Made by a program: the position numbers and the translations under genes
In this document: positions 37,784 to 45,894 of the stretch, one piece after another
How positions within the stretch are numbered: position 1 is the stretch's first letter
How the letters are laid out: every line of letters starts with the position of its first letter
Assembly (NCBI RefSeq): GCF_000301055.1
Contig: NZ_JH932300.1
Coordinates: 322,118 to 386,117 of the forward strand
DNA: 64,000 nucleotides
Reading direction: 5' to 3'
Source: Falseniella ignava CCUG 37419
GTDB taxonomy: Bacteria > Bacillota > Bacilli > Lactobacillales > Aerococcaceae
Notes under the pieces: generated by a model
What the model saw: only the letters and a program-made list of their open reading frames with translations
Database searches by the model: none
Told to the model about the DNA's origin: nothing

Positions 37784-39280
37784 TTGCAAAAACAATTTAT
37801 TATGGCGATTGATCAAGGAACGACGAGCAGTCGAGCCGTCATCGTCAATCATCAAGGGGAGATTGTTGCCGTTGCGCAAGAAGAATTCTCTCAATACTAC
37901 CCAGAAAATGGCTGGGTAGAACACGATCCATTAGAAATTTGGCAAAGTGTGCAAAATGTTATTTCAAGGGTGCTGATTACAAGTAATCTTCAACCCCATC
38001 AAATTGCAGCGATTGGGATTACTAATCAACGCGAGACAACGGTTGTATGGGACCGTCAGAGTGGTAAACCCATCTATCCAGCGATTGTGTGGCAATCCCG
38101 TCAGACAGAAGCCATCTCGAATCAACTGATTGAAGCAGGTTACGAAGCACTCATTCAATCGAAAACGGGATTGAAGGTGGATCCATACTTTTCTGCAACA
38201 AAGATTCGATGGATTTTGGATAAAGTGCCTGATGCTCAAGCTAAAGCCGAGGCAGGAGAGTTATGTTTTGGTACAATTGATACATGGCTAATTTATCAAT
38301 TAACCGAAGGTAAAGTCTTTGCAACGGATGTTACGAATGCCGCTCGGACGATGTTATATAATATTAAAACGCTCGAGTGGGATGAAGAGTTGTTGGAGAT
38401 ATTTAATATTCCTAAGGTCATGTTACCGGAAGTTAAGTCTAATTCAGAAATCTTTGGTTATACGCAGACCTATCATTTTTATGGGGAACAAATCCCTATC
38501 GCAGGCGTAGCCGGGGATCAACAAGCTGCATTGTTCGGACAACAGGCCTTTGAGCCTGGCACAGTAAAGAATACATACGGTACGGGGTCATTTGTTATGA
38601 TGAATATCGGTCAGCAAATGCAATTATCTGAACATAATCTCGTTACGACGATTGCTTATCAATTACAGGATAATACCTATTATGCACTTGAAGGTTCGAT
38701 ATTTATTACGGGCGCAGGGATTCAATGGCTACGTGATGGATTGGAATTATTTGAAAAAGCGAGTGACTCAGAAGCATTAGCAATGCAATCGCATGAACGT
38801 GATGACTTATATATCGTGCCTGCTTTTACTGGGATGGGTGCCCCATACTGGAATACACAGGTTCGTGGGGCAATCTATGGCATTGATCGTGGGACGAATC
38901 GAGCTGATTTTGCTAAAGCGATGCTTCAAGCGATCGCTTATCAGTCACGCGATGTAGTGGATACGATGATGAAAGATACTAATCTCGATGTCACAGTCTT
39001 AAAAGCCGACGGTGGCGCGGCTAAAAACAATTATTTGATGCAATTTCAAGCAGATATATTAGGAATTCCGGTTCGAAGAAGTGTCCAGTTGGAAACAACC
39101 GCTTTAGGTGTTGCTTATATGGCAGGATTGACGGTAGGCTATTGGGATTCATTGGATCAATTACCAAGCGGGATTGAGCAGTCGGCTTTATTGCAACCGA
39201 AGATGGCTGAAGAGACCCGTCAACGCTTATTCGCTGGCTGGCAAAGAGCTGTCCAAAGTACCATTCAATATAGTGAGTAA
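37784..39280 (+). CDS. glpK: glycerol kinase
   Basis: The ~498-residue FGGY kinase phosphorylates glycerol to glycerol 3-phosphate. It begins [15 protein letters not shown] and has [12 protein letters not shown] and the ATP-site [12 protein letters not shown]. The activation loop [16 protein letters not shown] contains the His that HPr phosphorylates in enterococcal GlpK, so control by the phosphotransferase system is likely. TTG at 37784 has AAGTGAGG eight bases upstream; GTG 37775 and ATG 37802 are alternatives. glpF and glpO are not nearby. Confidence 0.96.
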   Translation: MQKQFIMAIDQGTTSSRAVIVNHQGEIVAVAQEEFSQYYPENGWVEHDPLEIWQSVQNVISRVLITSNLQPHQIAAIGITNQRETTVVWDRQSGKPIYPAIVWQSRQTEAISNQLIEAGYEALIQSKTGLKVDPYFSATKIRWILDKVPDAQAKAEAGELCFGTIDTWLIYQLTEGKVFATDVTNAARTMLYNIKTLEWDEELLEIFNIPKVMLPEVKSNSEIFGYTQTYHFYGEQIPIAGVAGDQQAALFGQQAFEPGTVKNTYGTGSFVMMNIGQQMQLSEHNLVTTIAYQLQDNTYYALEGSIFITGAGIQWLRDGLELFEKASDSEALAMQSHERDDLYIVPAFTGMGAPYWNTQVRGAIYGIDRGTNRADFAKAMLQAIAYQSRDVVDTMMKDTNLDVTVLKADGGAAKNNYLMQFQADILGIPVRRSVQLETTALGVAYMAGLTVGYWDSLDQLPSGIEQSALLQPKMAEETRQRLFAGWQRAVQSTIQYSE

Positions 39281-39300
39281 CCCTCTAGAAAGGAAAAATC

Positions 39301-40218
39301 ATGAAGCAAATACAAATTGGAAAAAGTAACTTAAAGGCAAGTACGGTAGCGTTAGGCTGCTGGCGTATGCAACATAAAACCGTTGAAGAAGCGACAGAAC
39401 TCATTGAAACGGCGCACCAAGTCGGTATTAATTATTTTGACCATGCAGATATTTATGGTGACGGAAAATCGGAGGAAATTTTTGGTCAAGCACTCAAAAA
39501 GAGTTCGATTCACCGGGATCAAATTTTAATTCAATCGAAGGTGGGAATTTGTAGCGGCTATTATGATCATTCCAAAGAGCATATTCTCTCTTCAGTCGAT
39601 CAAATATTATCGCGGCTCCAAGTTGATTTTCTCGATGTTTTATTATTACATCGTCCAGATACGTTGATGGAGGCTGAAGAAGTTGCTGCGGCATTTGATC
39701 ATTTATATCAAACAGGAAAAGTTAGACATTTTGGTGTATCCAATTATAGTGCAGGGCAAATTGAATATTTAAAAACTGCGGTTGAGCGACCGTTAGAAAT
39801 TAATCAAGTTGAGTTTGGGCCGGCCTATACTTCTTTAATTGATCAACAATTTAATGTCAATCTAGTGAATGAAGCATCGGTTGATCGCGGTGGTGATTTG
39901 CTAAACTATAGTCGAATTCACCAAATGACGTTGCAGCCTTGGTCACCGTTCCACGTCAATTTACAAGAGGGACTCTTTATGAAGCATCCGGACTACCAAC
40001 AATTAACGGAGACGTTAACGCGTTGTGCTGATCAGTACGGTGTATCCTTTGAAGCGATGGTTATTGCTTGGATATTGCGTCATCCTGCTCAGATGCAACC
40101 GCTGGTAGGATCGATGAATCCAGCGCGTGTTGAAGCCATTGCTAAAGTAAGCGAAGTTCAATTAACCCGTCCAGAATGGTACGAAATTTATCGAAGTACC
40201 GGTAAGAAATTACCTTAA
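39301..40218 (+). CDS. aldo/keto reductase
   Basis: The 305-residue NADPH-dependent reductase has a TIM-barrel with the catalytic Asp-Tyr-Lys-His set: FDHADIYGDGKSE (Asp, Tyr), Lys in IQSKVGI and His in LLLHRPDTLM. It resembles the YdhF/oxidoreductase subfamily that reduces sugars or aldehydes; substrate unknown. AGAAAGGA precedes the ATG, 20 bases after glpK, so co-transcription with glpK is likely. Confidence 0.93.
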   Translation: MKQIQIGKSNLKASTVALGCWRMQHKTVEEATELIETAHQVGINYFDHADIYGDGKSEEIFGQALKKSSIHRDQILIQSKVGICSGYYDHSKEHILSSVDQILSRLQVDFLDVLLLHRPDTLMEAEEVAAAFDHLYQTGKVRHFGVSNYSAGQIEYLKTAVERPLEINQVEFGPAYTSLIDQQFNVNLVNEASVDRGGDLLNYSRIHQMTLQPWSPFHVNLQEGLFMKHPDYQQLTETLTRCADQYGVSFEAMVIAWILRHPAQMQPLVGSMNPARVEAIAKVSEVQLTRPEWYEIYRSTGKKLP

Positions 40219-40259
40219 TAAAGTGATATAAATTTGGTGAAAGAAAAGGAGAATAAATC

Positions 40260-40724
40260 ATGGCAAAAGTTGAAAGTTTTAGTCTAGATCATAACGCAGT
40301 AAAAGCTCCCTATATTCGGTTAGCAGGTGTTGAAGTTTCTGAAGAGGGATCGCGCATTGAAAAGTACGATATTCGCTTCATCCAACCGAATCAAGATGCA
40401 CTCCCAACGGCAGCGGTTCACACTTTGGAACATTTTTTAGCAATTCATCTACGTGATGAATTGAAAGGTGTGATTGATATTTCGCCAATGGGGTGTCGCA
40501 CCGGTTTTTACTTAGTGATTTGGGACGAACATTCGGTTCAGGAAATTCAACAAGCTGTTCAAAATGTGTTGAAAATTGTGACTGAAGCGGATCACGTTGA
40601 AGCAACTACCGCAAAAGAATGTGGTAATTATCGCGATCATTCACTTTTTAGTGCAAAAATCTATGCTCAGCAAGTGTTAGATCAACAAATTAGTTTAGAC
40701 CCATTTGAGCGAATTTTTAAATAA
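40260..40724 (+). CDS. luxS: S-ribosylhomocysteine lyase LuxS
   Basis: The 154-residue enzyme cleaves S-ribosylhomocysteine to homocysteine and DPD, the precursor of the AI-2 signal. Zinc ligands His54 and His58 (HTLEH) and Cys121 (KECGNY), and catalytic Cys79 (GCRTGFY), are all present. AAGGAG precedes the ATG. It lies 42 bp after the reductase and is followed by an S9 peptidase after 12 bases. Confidence 0.98.
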   Translation: MAKVESFSLDHNAVKAPYIRLAGVEVSEEGSRIEKYDIRFIQPNQDALPTAAVHTLEHFLAIHLRDELKGVIDISPMGCRTGFYLVIWDEHSVQEIQQAVQNVLKIVTEADHVEATTAKECGNYRDHSLFSAKIYAQQVLDQQISLDPFERIFK

Positions 40725-40736
40725 GCGGAGGAAACG

Positions 40737-42707
40737 ATGAAATTAGTTGATATACAAGCACTCGAACAACTAAAAAGTGTGAGCAACCCGATTCAAGTTG
40801 GTAAATTAATATTCTTTATTGAAACAGAACTTCAAATGGATTCCAATCATTATGTTCAAACGATTAAAAGTTACCATACAGAGACGGAAGAAGTAAAAGT
40901 GTGGAGCCCTGGTGGAACTGTCAATCAACATTTAACTTTAAGTACTGATCAACGATATTTATTCTTTATCTCAAATCACACTGAAGATAAAAAAGCACAA
41001 TTATTCCGCATGTCTCTCGAAGGAGGTGCTGCAGAGCAGTTAACGAAAGTACCGAAAGGCATTAGTCATTACTTACAGGCAAATGACCACTCCATTTATT
41101 ACCAATGGAGTGAAGCAACTCAAGATAAAGAGGGTGCTGAACAGGCTGAAAAATCAGAAAAACCGGAAGCAGTCATCGTTGAAGACCTAACATATAAAGC
41201 CGATGGCGCAGGTTATCTTGAATATGATAAAGCGTACTACTTATCGAATTTAGACCTAAATTCACTAAAATCCGAGCAAATAATGGAACGGTCTAAACCG
41301 TTTAAAGTTAATTTTGTAGCTCGAGATGAGAACTATCTTCTATGGTTTGAAAGCCGTAGCTACCACGATGAATGGCAGCTTGGAGAGAATTTATATCGGC
41401 ACAATCTTTCAAATGGAGAAGATACATTAATTGCGATTCCACCAAAGAAAGGCTCAATATCATTTGTAAGTGCGAATCCGAGTCAAACAGATTTACTCAT
41501 GATTGCAAATACGTTTGACTATGCTTTTGTGACGCTTCCAGTATTGTATCGCTATGAAGTTGCTACGGGTCAGTTAACTGCTATTAACCCTGAATTTGAT
41601 CATTATATTGGGGACATTATTGTGGCAGATTTCCAACAAAATAAAGAAGAGTTTCCCATTGAATGGCTCGATGATGAAGCATTTTTATTTATTGTCACAG
41701 CGCAAGGGCGAACCGATCTCTATCGAGGAGATATTGCGGGGAATTACCATTGTCTACTAGACCAGCCGTTACATCTCACAGGTGGTAATATTTGTCCTGG
41801 TAGCAAGGAAATATCAGTGACGTATTCATCAGTATCTTTGCCGAGTGCCTTAGGAAAGTTTGATATTGAAGAACGAACACTGACATTAGTTTATGATCCG
41901 AACGCTACGACAGAATATCATTATCAAGCAGCTGAAGAAATTAATTATACTGATTCAACCGGACAGCCGATATATGGTTGGTATTTACCTCCAGTAGAGG
42001 AGAGTAGCGCTAACGAGAAGTCACATCCAGCGATCTTATATATTCATGGTGGACCACAAGTTTGTTATGGAGAAACATTCTTCCATGAAATGCAATATTT
42101 TGCTGCTCAAGGGTATGGTGTGATGATGCTCAATCCACGCGGATCGAATGGTTATGGACAAGCGCATGTCGCTTCAATTTTAGGTGATTATGGTAATGTG
42201 GATTATCAAGATTTGATGACAGGATTAGATTACGTGCTTGAACAACATCCTGAAATTGATCAATCCCATTTGTATGTAGCAGGAGGCAGTTATGGTGGTT
42301 TTATGACCAACTGGATTGTAGGCCATACCGATCGTTTCCGTGCGGCATGTACGCAACGTTGCATCAGTAATTGGATTAGCTTCTATGGAACGAGTGATAT
42401 TGGCGCTTTCTTTGTAGAGTGCCAACTTGAGCGTGATCTATCGGATAGTGAAGGATTGTGGAATTTATCGCCATTGAAGTACGCTCACCAATCAAAAACG
42501 CCACTATTAATTCTCCATGGTCGAGAGGATTATCGCTGTCCACTTGAACAAGCCCAGCAAATGTATATTGCTATGAAGAAAAAGGGAATTGATACGAAGA
42601 TGATTGAATTTCCATCTTCTAGCCATGGACTTTCGCGCAATGGACTACCTAATTTGCGAGTGGCTCGCATTCAAGCTATCAAAGATTGGTTCAAAAAACA
42701 TTCATAA
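40737..42707 (+). CDS. S9 family prolyl oligopeptidase-type peptidase
   Basis: The 656-residue protein has an N-terminal beta-propeller-like region and a C-terminal alpha/beta-hydrolase domain (from ~400). The catalytic triad is visible: Ser in AGGSYGGFMTNW, Asp in HGREDYRCP and His in SSSHGLS. The N-terminal propeller limits entry to short peptides. No signal peptide, so it acts in the cytoplasm. GGAGGAAACG precedes the ATG; it follows luxS closely. Confidence 0.94.
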   Translation: MKLVDIQALEQLKSVSNPIQVGKLIFFIETELQMDSNHYVQTIKSYHTETEEVKVWSPGGTVNQHLTLSTDQRYLFFISNHTEDKKAQLFRMSLEGGAAEQLTKVPKGISHYLQANDHSIYYQWSEATQDKEGAEQAEKSEKPEAVIVEDLTYKADGAGYLEYDKAYYLSNLDLNSLKSEQIMERSKPFKVNFVARDENYLLWFESRSYHDEWQLGENLYRHNLSNGEDTLIAIPPKKGSISFVSANPSQTDLLMIANTFDYAFVTLPVLYRYEVATGQLTAINPEFDHYIGDIIVADFQQNKEEFPIEWLDDEAFLFIVTAQGRTDLYRGDIAGNYHCLLDQPLHLTGGNICPGSKEISVTYSSVSLPSALGKFDIEERTLTLVYDPNATTEYHYQAAEEINYTDSTGQPIYGWYLPPVEESSANEKSHPAILYIHGGPQVCYGETFFHEMQYFAAQGYGVMMLNPRGSNGYGQAHVASILGDYGNVDYQDLMTGLDYVLEQHPEIDQSHLYVAGGSYGGFMTNWIVGHTDRFRAACTQRCISNWISFYGTSDIGAFFVECQLERDLSDSEGLWNLSPLKYAHQSKTPLLILHGREDYRCPLEQAQQMYIAMKKKGIDTKMIEFPSSSHGLSRNGLPNLRVARIQAIKDWFKKHS

Positions 42708-42820
42708 TATGTTTTAATTAAAATCTATTTTTAACTGCCATTTCTTTCGTTGTCCTATTTCGACACTTCTAAAATAATATTAAAAACGAAAAAATATTTT
42801 AATCAAAATATAATAAAGTG

Positions 42821-42848
42821 TTGAAAAAAATTAAAACTTTTGTACAAT
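42821..42848 (+). promoter_or_regulatory. sigma-A promoter for the 177-residue secreted protein
   Basis: TTGAAA (42821-42826), a 16-bp spacer and TACAAT (42843-42848). Confidence 0.65.
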
Positions 42849-42909
42849 GGAGATAGTATCGAGCTAAGTACTGTGATTTTGCAAATGTTTTTAATAAAAG
42901 GAGGATAAA

Positions 42910-43443
42910 ATGAAAAAAATATTTTTAACCATCGTGTCTATCGTGTGGCTGTTACCTTCACAAAATATATTTGCTGAGGAAAATTATAAAGTCTATACAA
43001 CTTCAGACGAAAATGCGGTTATTGAACAAATTTTAATTTCAGAAGATTCATTAATCTTATCTTTTGCTGGAGGTGCTATAGGCGAAAAATTTATTGAGGT
43101 CATACCATACTTACAAATAGAAGACGAAGCGGCAATTAAAAATGCAAATCTAACAATGCCGCCAAGTCAACCGAATGGGTCTTTAGTTTCAAAGGCTAAG
43201 GAACTCGAAGAACAAGGTCTTGCGGATGGAGTAATTTATGATGAATTGTCTAAAATTTATGACCCAGTTCAATATGTTGTTAATAAAGATGGGGCGTTTA
43301 TTATAGAATTTAATGGAATTGATATCTATAATAAAGATAACGTTCTAAGAGTTAGATATAACAAAGTTGTTGTCATCGACGCACAAGTTGAAGATGATAA
43401 ATTAGTATTCGATAATATTGAATATACACTTGAAACCGAGTAA
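42910..43443 (+). CDS. secreted protein of unknown function
   Basis: The 177-residue product has a clear signal peptide (MKKIFLTIVSIVWLLPSQNIFAEE, cleavage after FA) and a mature acidic domain with no family I recognise. The middle contains PYLQIEDEAAIKNANLTMPP and a helix-rich stretch SKAKELEEQGLADGVIYDEL. There is no lipobox or wall anchor, so it is likely exported to the medium or held by contacts. It has its own promoter and terminator and an AAAGGAGG site; no operon partner gives a clue to role. Confidence 0.8.
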   Translation: MKKIFLTIVSIVWLLPSQNIFAEENYKVYTTSDENAVIEQILISEDSLILSFAGGAIGEKFIEVIPYLQIEDEAAIKNANLTMPPSQPNGSLVSKAKELEEQGLADGVIYDELSKIYDPVQYVVNKDGAFIIEFNGIDIYNKDNVLRVRYNKVVVIDAQVEDDKLVFDNIEYTLETE

Positions 43444-43449
43444 TAACTT

Positions 43450-43492
43450 AAAAAAACTCGCTTACCTTTCAAAAGAGGTAGACGAGTTTTTG
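43450..43492. terminator. bidirectional terminator, secreted protein / DUF368
   Basis: ACTCGCTTACCT and AGGTAGACGAGT pair between convergent genes, with A and T tracts on the two sides. Confidence 0.8.
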
Positions 43493-43493
43493 T

Positions 43494-44336
43494 TTACTTA
43501 TATTTTGCTTCCAGTTGCGTCATCCAGTGTCCCAGCGCAGTACCTAAGACTAACATTCCAACGCAAAAAGTATATTGTACCCAACCGAATGAGGCCGGAT
43601 AATGAGTAGGGATAATCATCAATGTTGAGGCAACGACGACTCCAAAAATAAAATGGAAGAAGAGCGTGTAATAATGGTTAAAGATCCATTCAATCAGCTT
43701 TGCTAAAGCGAGTAGAATAACAATGCCACCCAAACCGATCGGAATAATGACCGATAGATCAAAGTGTTTAAAACCATCGGACATCTTTTCGTAAAGTCCC
43801 ATATAGAGAATAAAATTAGACGGACTCAATCCCGGAATTAAAATACCTAAAGCAATTAATCCACCGCACACCATCCATGATATGAAATGAGCGGGAACTT
43901 CTTCAGTAAATAATTGATTCCCATAAAATAAAAGGGCCAGAGCAGCGATAAAAGCGATGATCGCTGTTAGATAACTTTGAGGTGTTCGGCCTTGACTGCC
44001 AGCTTCTTGCCAGAGTGCTGGAAGTGTACCAACGACCGCCCCAACAAAGAACCAGCTAACAATCGTTTGATAATTTTGCAGTAAGTAACTTACACCCCAT
44101 GCTAAAATTCCGATGCCAAATAATGCACCCAGTCCAATCGGTATAAAGAATAAGATGTTTTCTTTTAAATTTTTAAAGGGGTTCGCTAAAAACGTAATAA
44201 TTTGTTGGTAGACCCCAAAGATGGCTGCTAAAGCACCCCCACTTACTCCTGGGATAATAAAACCAGACCCGATAAACATTCCTTTGACAAAACGGAATAA
44301 CCAATTTTGTCCAGGGTGTTTCAGTTTTTGCTCCAT
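43494..44336 (-). CDS. DUF368 membrane protein
   Basis: The 280-residue protein has eight to nine membrane segments and the family motifs IPGVSGGALAAIFGVY and IPGLSPSNFILYMGLYE, seen twice as an inverted-topology duplication. Some members of this family are now known as flippases that return undecaprenyl phosphate to the inner membrane leaflet; that role is plausible here but is not shown. ATG at 44336 follows AAAGGAG; a TTG upstream is rejected. Confidence 0.9.
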   Translation of the reverse strand: MEQKLKHPGQNWLFRFVKGMFIGSGFIIPGVSGGALAAIFGVYQQIITFLANPFKNLKENILFFIPIGLGALFGIGILAWGVSYLLQNYQTIVSWFFVGAVVGTLPALWQEAGSQGRTPQSYLTAIIAFIAALALLFYGNQLFTEEVPAHFISWMVCGGLIALGILIPGLSPSNFILYMGLYEKMSDGFKHFDLSVIIPIGLGGIVILLALAKLIEWIFNHYYTLFFHFIFGVVVASTLMIIPTHYPASFGWVQYTFCVGMLVLGTALGHWMTQLEAKYK

Positions 44337-44475
44337 GATAGAAACTCCTTTATTCAAATTTTAATAACATCCGTATTATATCTTTTCTGAAAATTAAATC
44401 AATTTATTATTGTCTGGCGCAAATATTTGATACAATAAAATTAATATTTAGAGGATGGAAAGGGTTGAGTGATTA

Positions 44476-44730
44476 GTGAATCGATTATTTTATAGTGATA
44501 AGTGTCCTCAGACAGAACCTTTTATGGCCCAATTGGACCAACATCAAATTCCATATGAAGCCATTAATATTAATGAATCGATTGCGAATTTAAAGCAGTT
44601 TCTCCAATATCGTGATCAACGAAATGAGTTTGATGCGATCCGCCAAACCGCCGTCGGTGTTCCATTATTAATAGACTCATCGGACCACCTATATTTTGAT
44701 GTTCAACAAGCTGTTGAGCAGTTAGCATAG
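44476..44730 (+). CDS. glutaredoxin-like protein with single active-site Cys
   Basis: The 84-residue product has a thioredoxin-like fold start MNRLFYSDKCPQTEPF and the cis-Pro motif GVPLLIDSSD. The CxxC motif of glutaredoxins is reduced to one Cys (CPQT), so reduction by a two-cysteine mechanism is unlikely. Start is GTG at 44476; an in-frame stop upstream excludes earlier starts and GGAAAGGG is 11 bases away. It lies 15 bases before cdd. Confidence 0.75.
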   Translation: MNRLFYSDKCPQTEPFMAQLDQHQIPYEAININESIANLKQFLQYRDQRNEFDAIRQTAVGVPLLIDSSDHLYFDVQQAVEQLA

Positions 44731-44745
44731 ACATTAGGAGGGCTT

Positions 44746-45150
44746 ATGGAACAACACATAGTTGAATTGATGAATCAAGCTCGTGAAGCGATGACGCATT
44801 CTTATAGTCCTTATTCTAATTTCCCTGTGGGCTGTGCCATTCGAATGAAGGATGGAAAGATCTATACGGGAGTGAATATTGAGAATGTGTCATTTGGAGC
44901 GACGAACTGTGCGGAACGCAGTGCAATTTTTTCAGCGGTTAGTCAAGGATACCGACCTAAAAGCATTGAAAGTATTGCTGTAGCGGGACAAACAGAGGAT
45001 TTTTTATCGCCTTGTAGTATTTGTCGTCAAGTGATGGTTGAATTTTGTGATGCAGATACTCCGGTGTATTTGACGAGGCAGGATGGAACAATTTTAACAA
45101 CGACCGTTAGCGAATTAGTACCATTCGCATTTGATTCGATGGATATTTAA
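44746..45150 (+). CDS. cdd: cytidine deaminase
   Basis: The 134-residue zinc enzyme deaminates cytidine and deoxycytidine in pyrimidine salvage. Zinc ligands Cys55 (CAERSAIF, with Glu57 as proton donor), Cys90 and Cys93 (PCSICRQV) show the tetrameric type. AGGAGGG precedes the ATG. Confidence 0.97.
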   Translation: MEQHIVELMNQAREAMTHSYSPYSNFPVGCAIRMKDGKIYTGVNIENVSFGATNCAERSAIFSAVSQGYRPKSIESIAVAGQTEDFLSPCSICRQVMVEFCDADTPVYLTRQDGTILTTTVSELVPFAFDSMDI

Positions 45151-45171
45151 TAAAAGAAAGGGAGTAAGAAG

Positions 45172-45555
45172 ATGGCAGTAAAAATGTTACATGCATGTTA
45201 TCGCGTATTAGATTTAGAGGCGTCAAAGAAATTTTATATGGAGTTATTTGATTTAAAGGTTAATCGTGAAAAAGATTATCCAGAAGATAAATTTACTTTA
45301 TGTTATTTAATTGCCCCAGAGGGAGATTTTGAACTCGAGTTAACTTATAATTACGAGAGCGACCCTTATGTAATTGGGAATGGTTTTAGTCATCTAGCCA
45401 TCGGTGTGGATGACCTTGAAGCAACCTATGAGAAAGCTAAAGCCGCAGGTTATGAGATGACCGAATTCAAGAGTTTATCCGGTAGTGATAATAAATATTT
45501 CTTCGTAACGGATCCAGATGGGTACCGTGTGGAAGTTATGTCAAATAAGAAATAA
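45172..45555 (+). CDS. VOC family protein (glyoxalase I-like)
   Basis: The 127-residue protein matches lactoylglutathione lyase-like VOC proteins: MLHACYRVLDLEASKKFYMELF, ELELTYNYE, FSHLAIGVDDLE and DPDGYRVEVM. The usual metal ligands are partly visible (His4-like in LHACYRV, Glu in ELTYN and YRVEV). It could detoxify methylglyoxal; the substrate is unproven. RBS: AAAGGGAG. Confidence 0.9.
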   Translation: MAVKMLHACYRVLDLEASKKFYMELFDLKVNREKDYPEDKFTLCYLIAPEGDFELELTYNYESDPYVIGNGFSHLAIGVDDLEATYEKAKAAGYEMTEFKSLSGSDNKYFFVTDPDGYRVEVMSNKK

Positions 45556-45582
45556 ACTTAAATCGAACTGATCTTCATACGC

Positions 45583-45610
45583 TTGACAATCACTTCGATT
45601 CGTCTATAAT
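45583..45610 (+). promoter_or_regulatory. strong sigma-A promoter for the structured RNA
   Basis: Consensus TTGACA (45583-45588), a 16-bp spacer and consensus TATAAT (45605-45610), with no ribosome site or open frame following, as expected for a stable RNA gene. Confidence 0.85.
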
Positions 45611-45616
45611 GATTGT

Positions 45617-45822
45617 CATGCGATGAGTCGAATGACAATAGCTTATATTGTCCAATGCAAGCATCTGAGTTTAATCTCAAGTCAGGAAGACGATGCGTAT
45701 CAGCTTGCTGTGAACAATGCTGATCGATAATACCTTTTGGTATTGTTTTGCGATTCGAAAGGTTATGATTAACCTAAGAAGCCAGCGATTTACTCTGAGA
45801 AGAGTGATCGGCTGGTTTTTTT
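45617..45822 (+). ncRNA. ssrS: structured stable RNA, candidate 6S RNA
   Basis: A ~200-nt transcript from a near-perfect promoter to a strong terminator, with no coding frame. Foldings seen: a long closing stem (TCGAAT / ATTCGA and ACAATA / TATTGT), an inner stem (ATTGTCCAATGCAAGC with GCTTGCTGTGAACAAT), an apical stem (GCATC / GATGC) and a small hairpin on the 3' side (ATACCTTTTGGTAT). This rod with an internal bubble and 3' hairpin matches the 6S plan. A 5' hairpin (ATTGTCAT / ATGACAAT) competes with the closing stem. I cannot verify identity by sequence alone. Confidence 0.5.
45779..45822 (+). terminator. terminator of the structured RNA
   Basis: AGCCAGCGATTTACTCT pairs with AGAGTGATCGGCTGG, followed by a run of seven T. 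Confidence 0.85.
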
Positions 45823-45894
45823 CTGTCTTATCTTCTAAAATAATTCACAACTCAATGCTATAATACAATTACAATGATTAAAGGAGGGAAGCAG

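Noticed and set aside
40378-40605. Reverse-strand frame within luxS
   Set aside because: A shadow of luxS with no ribosome site or family match.
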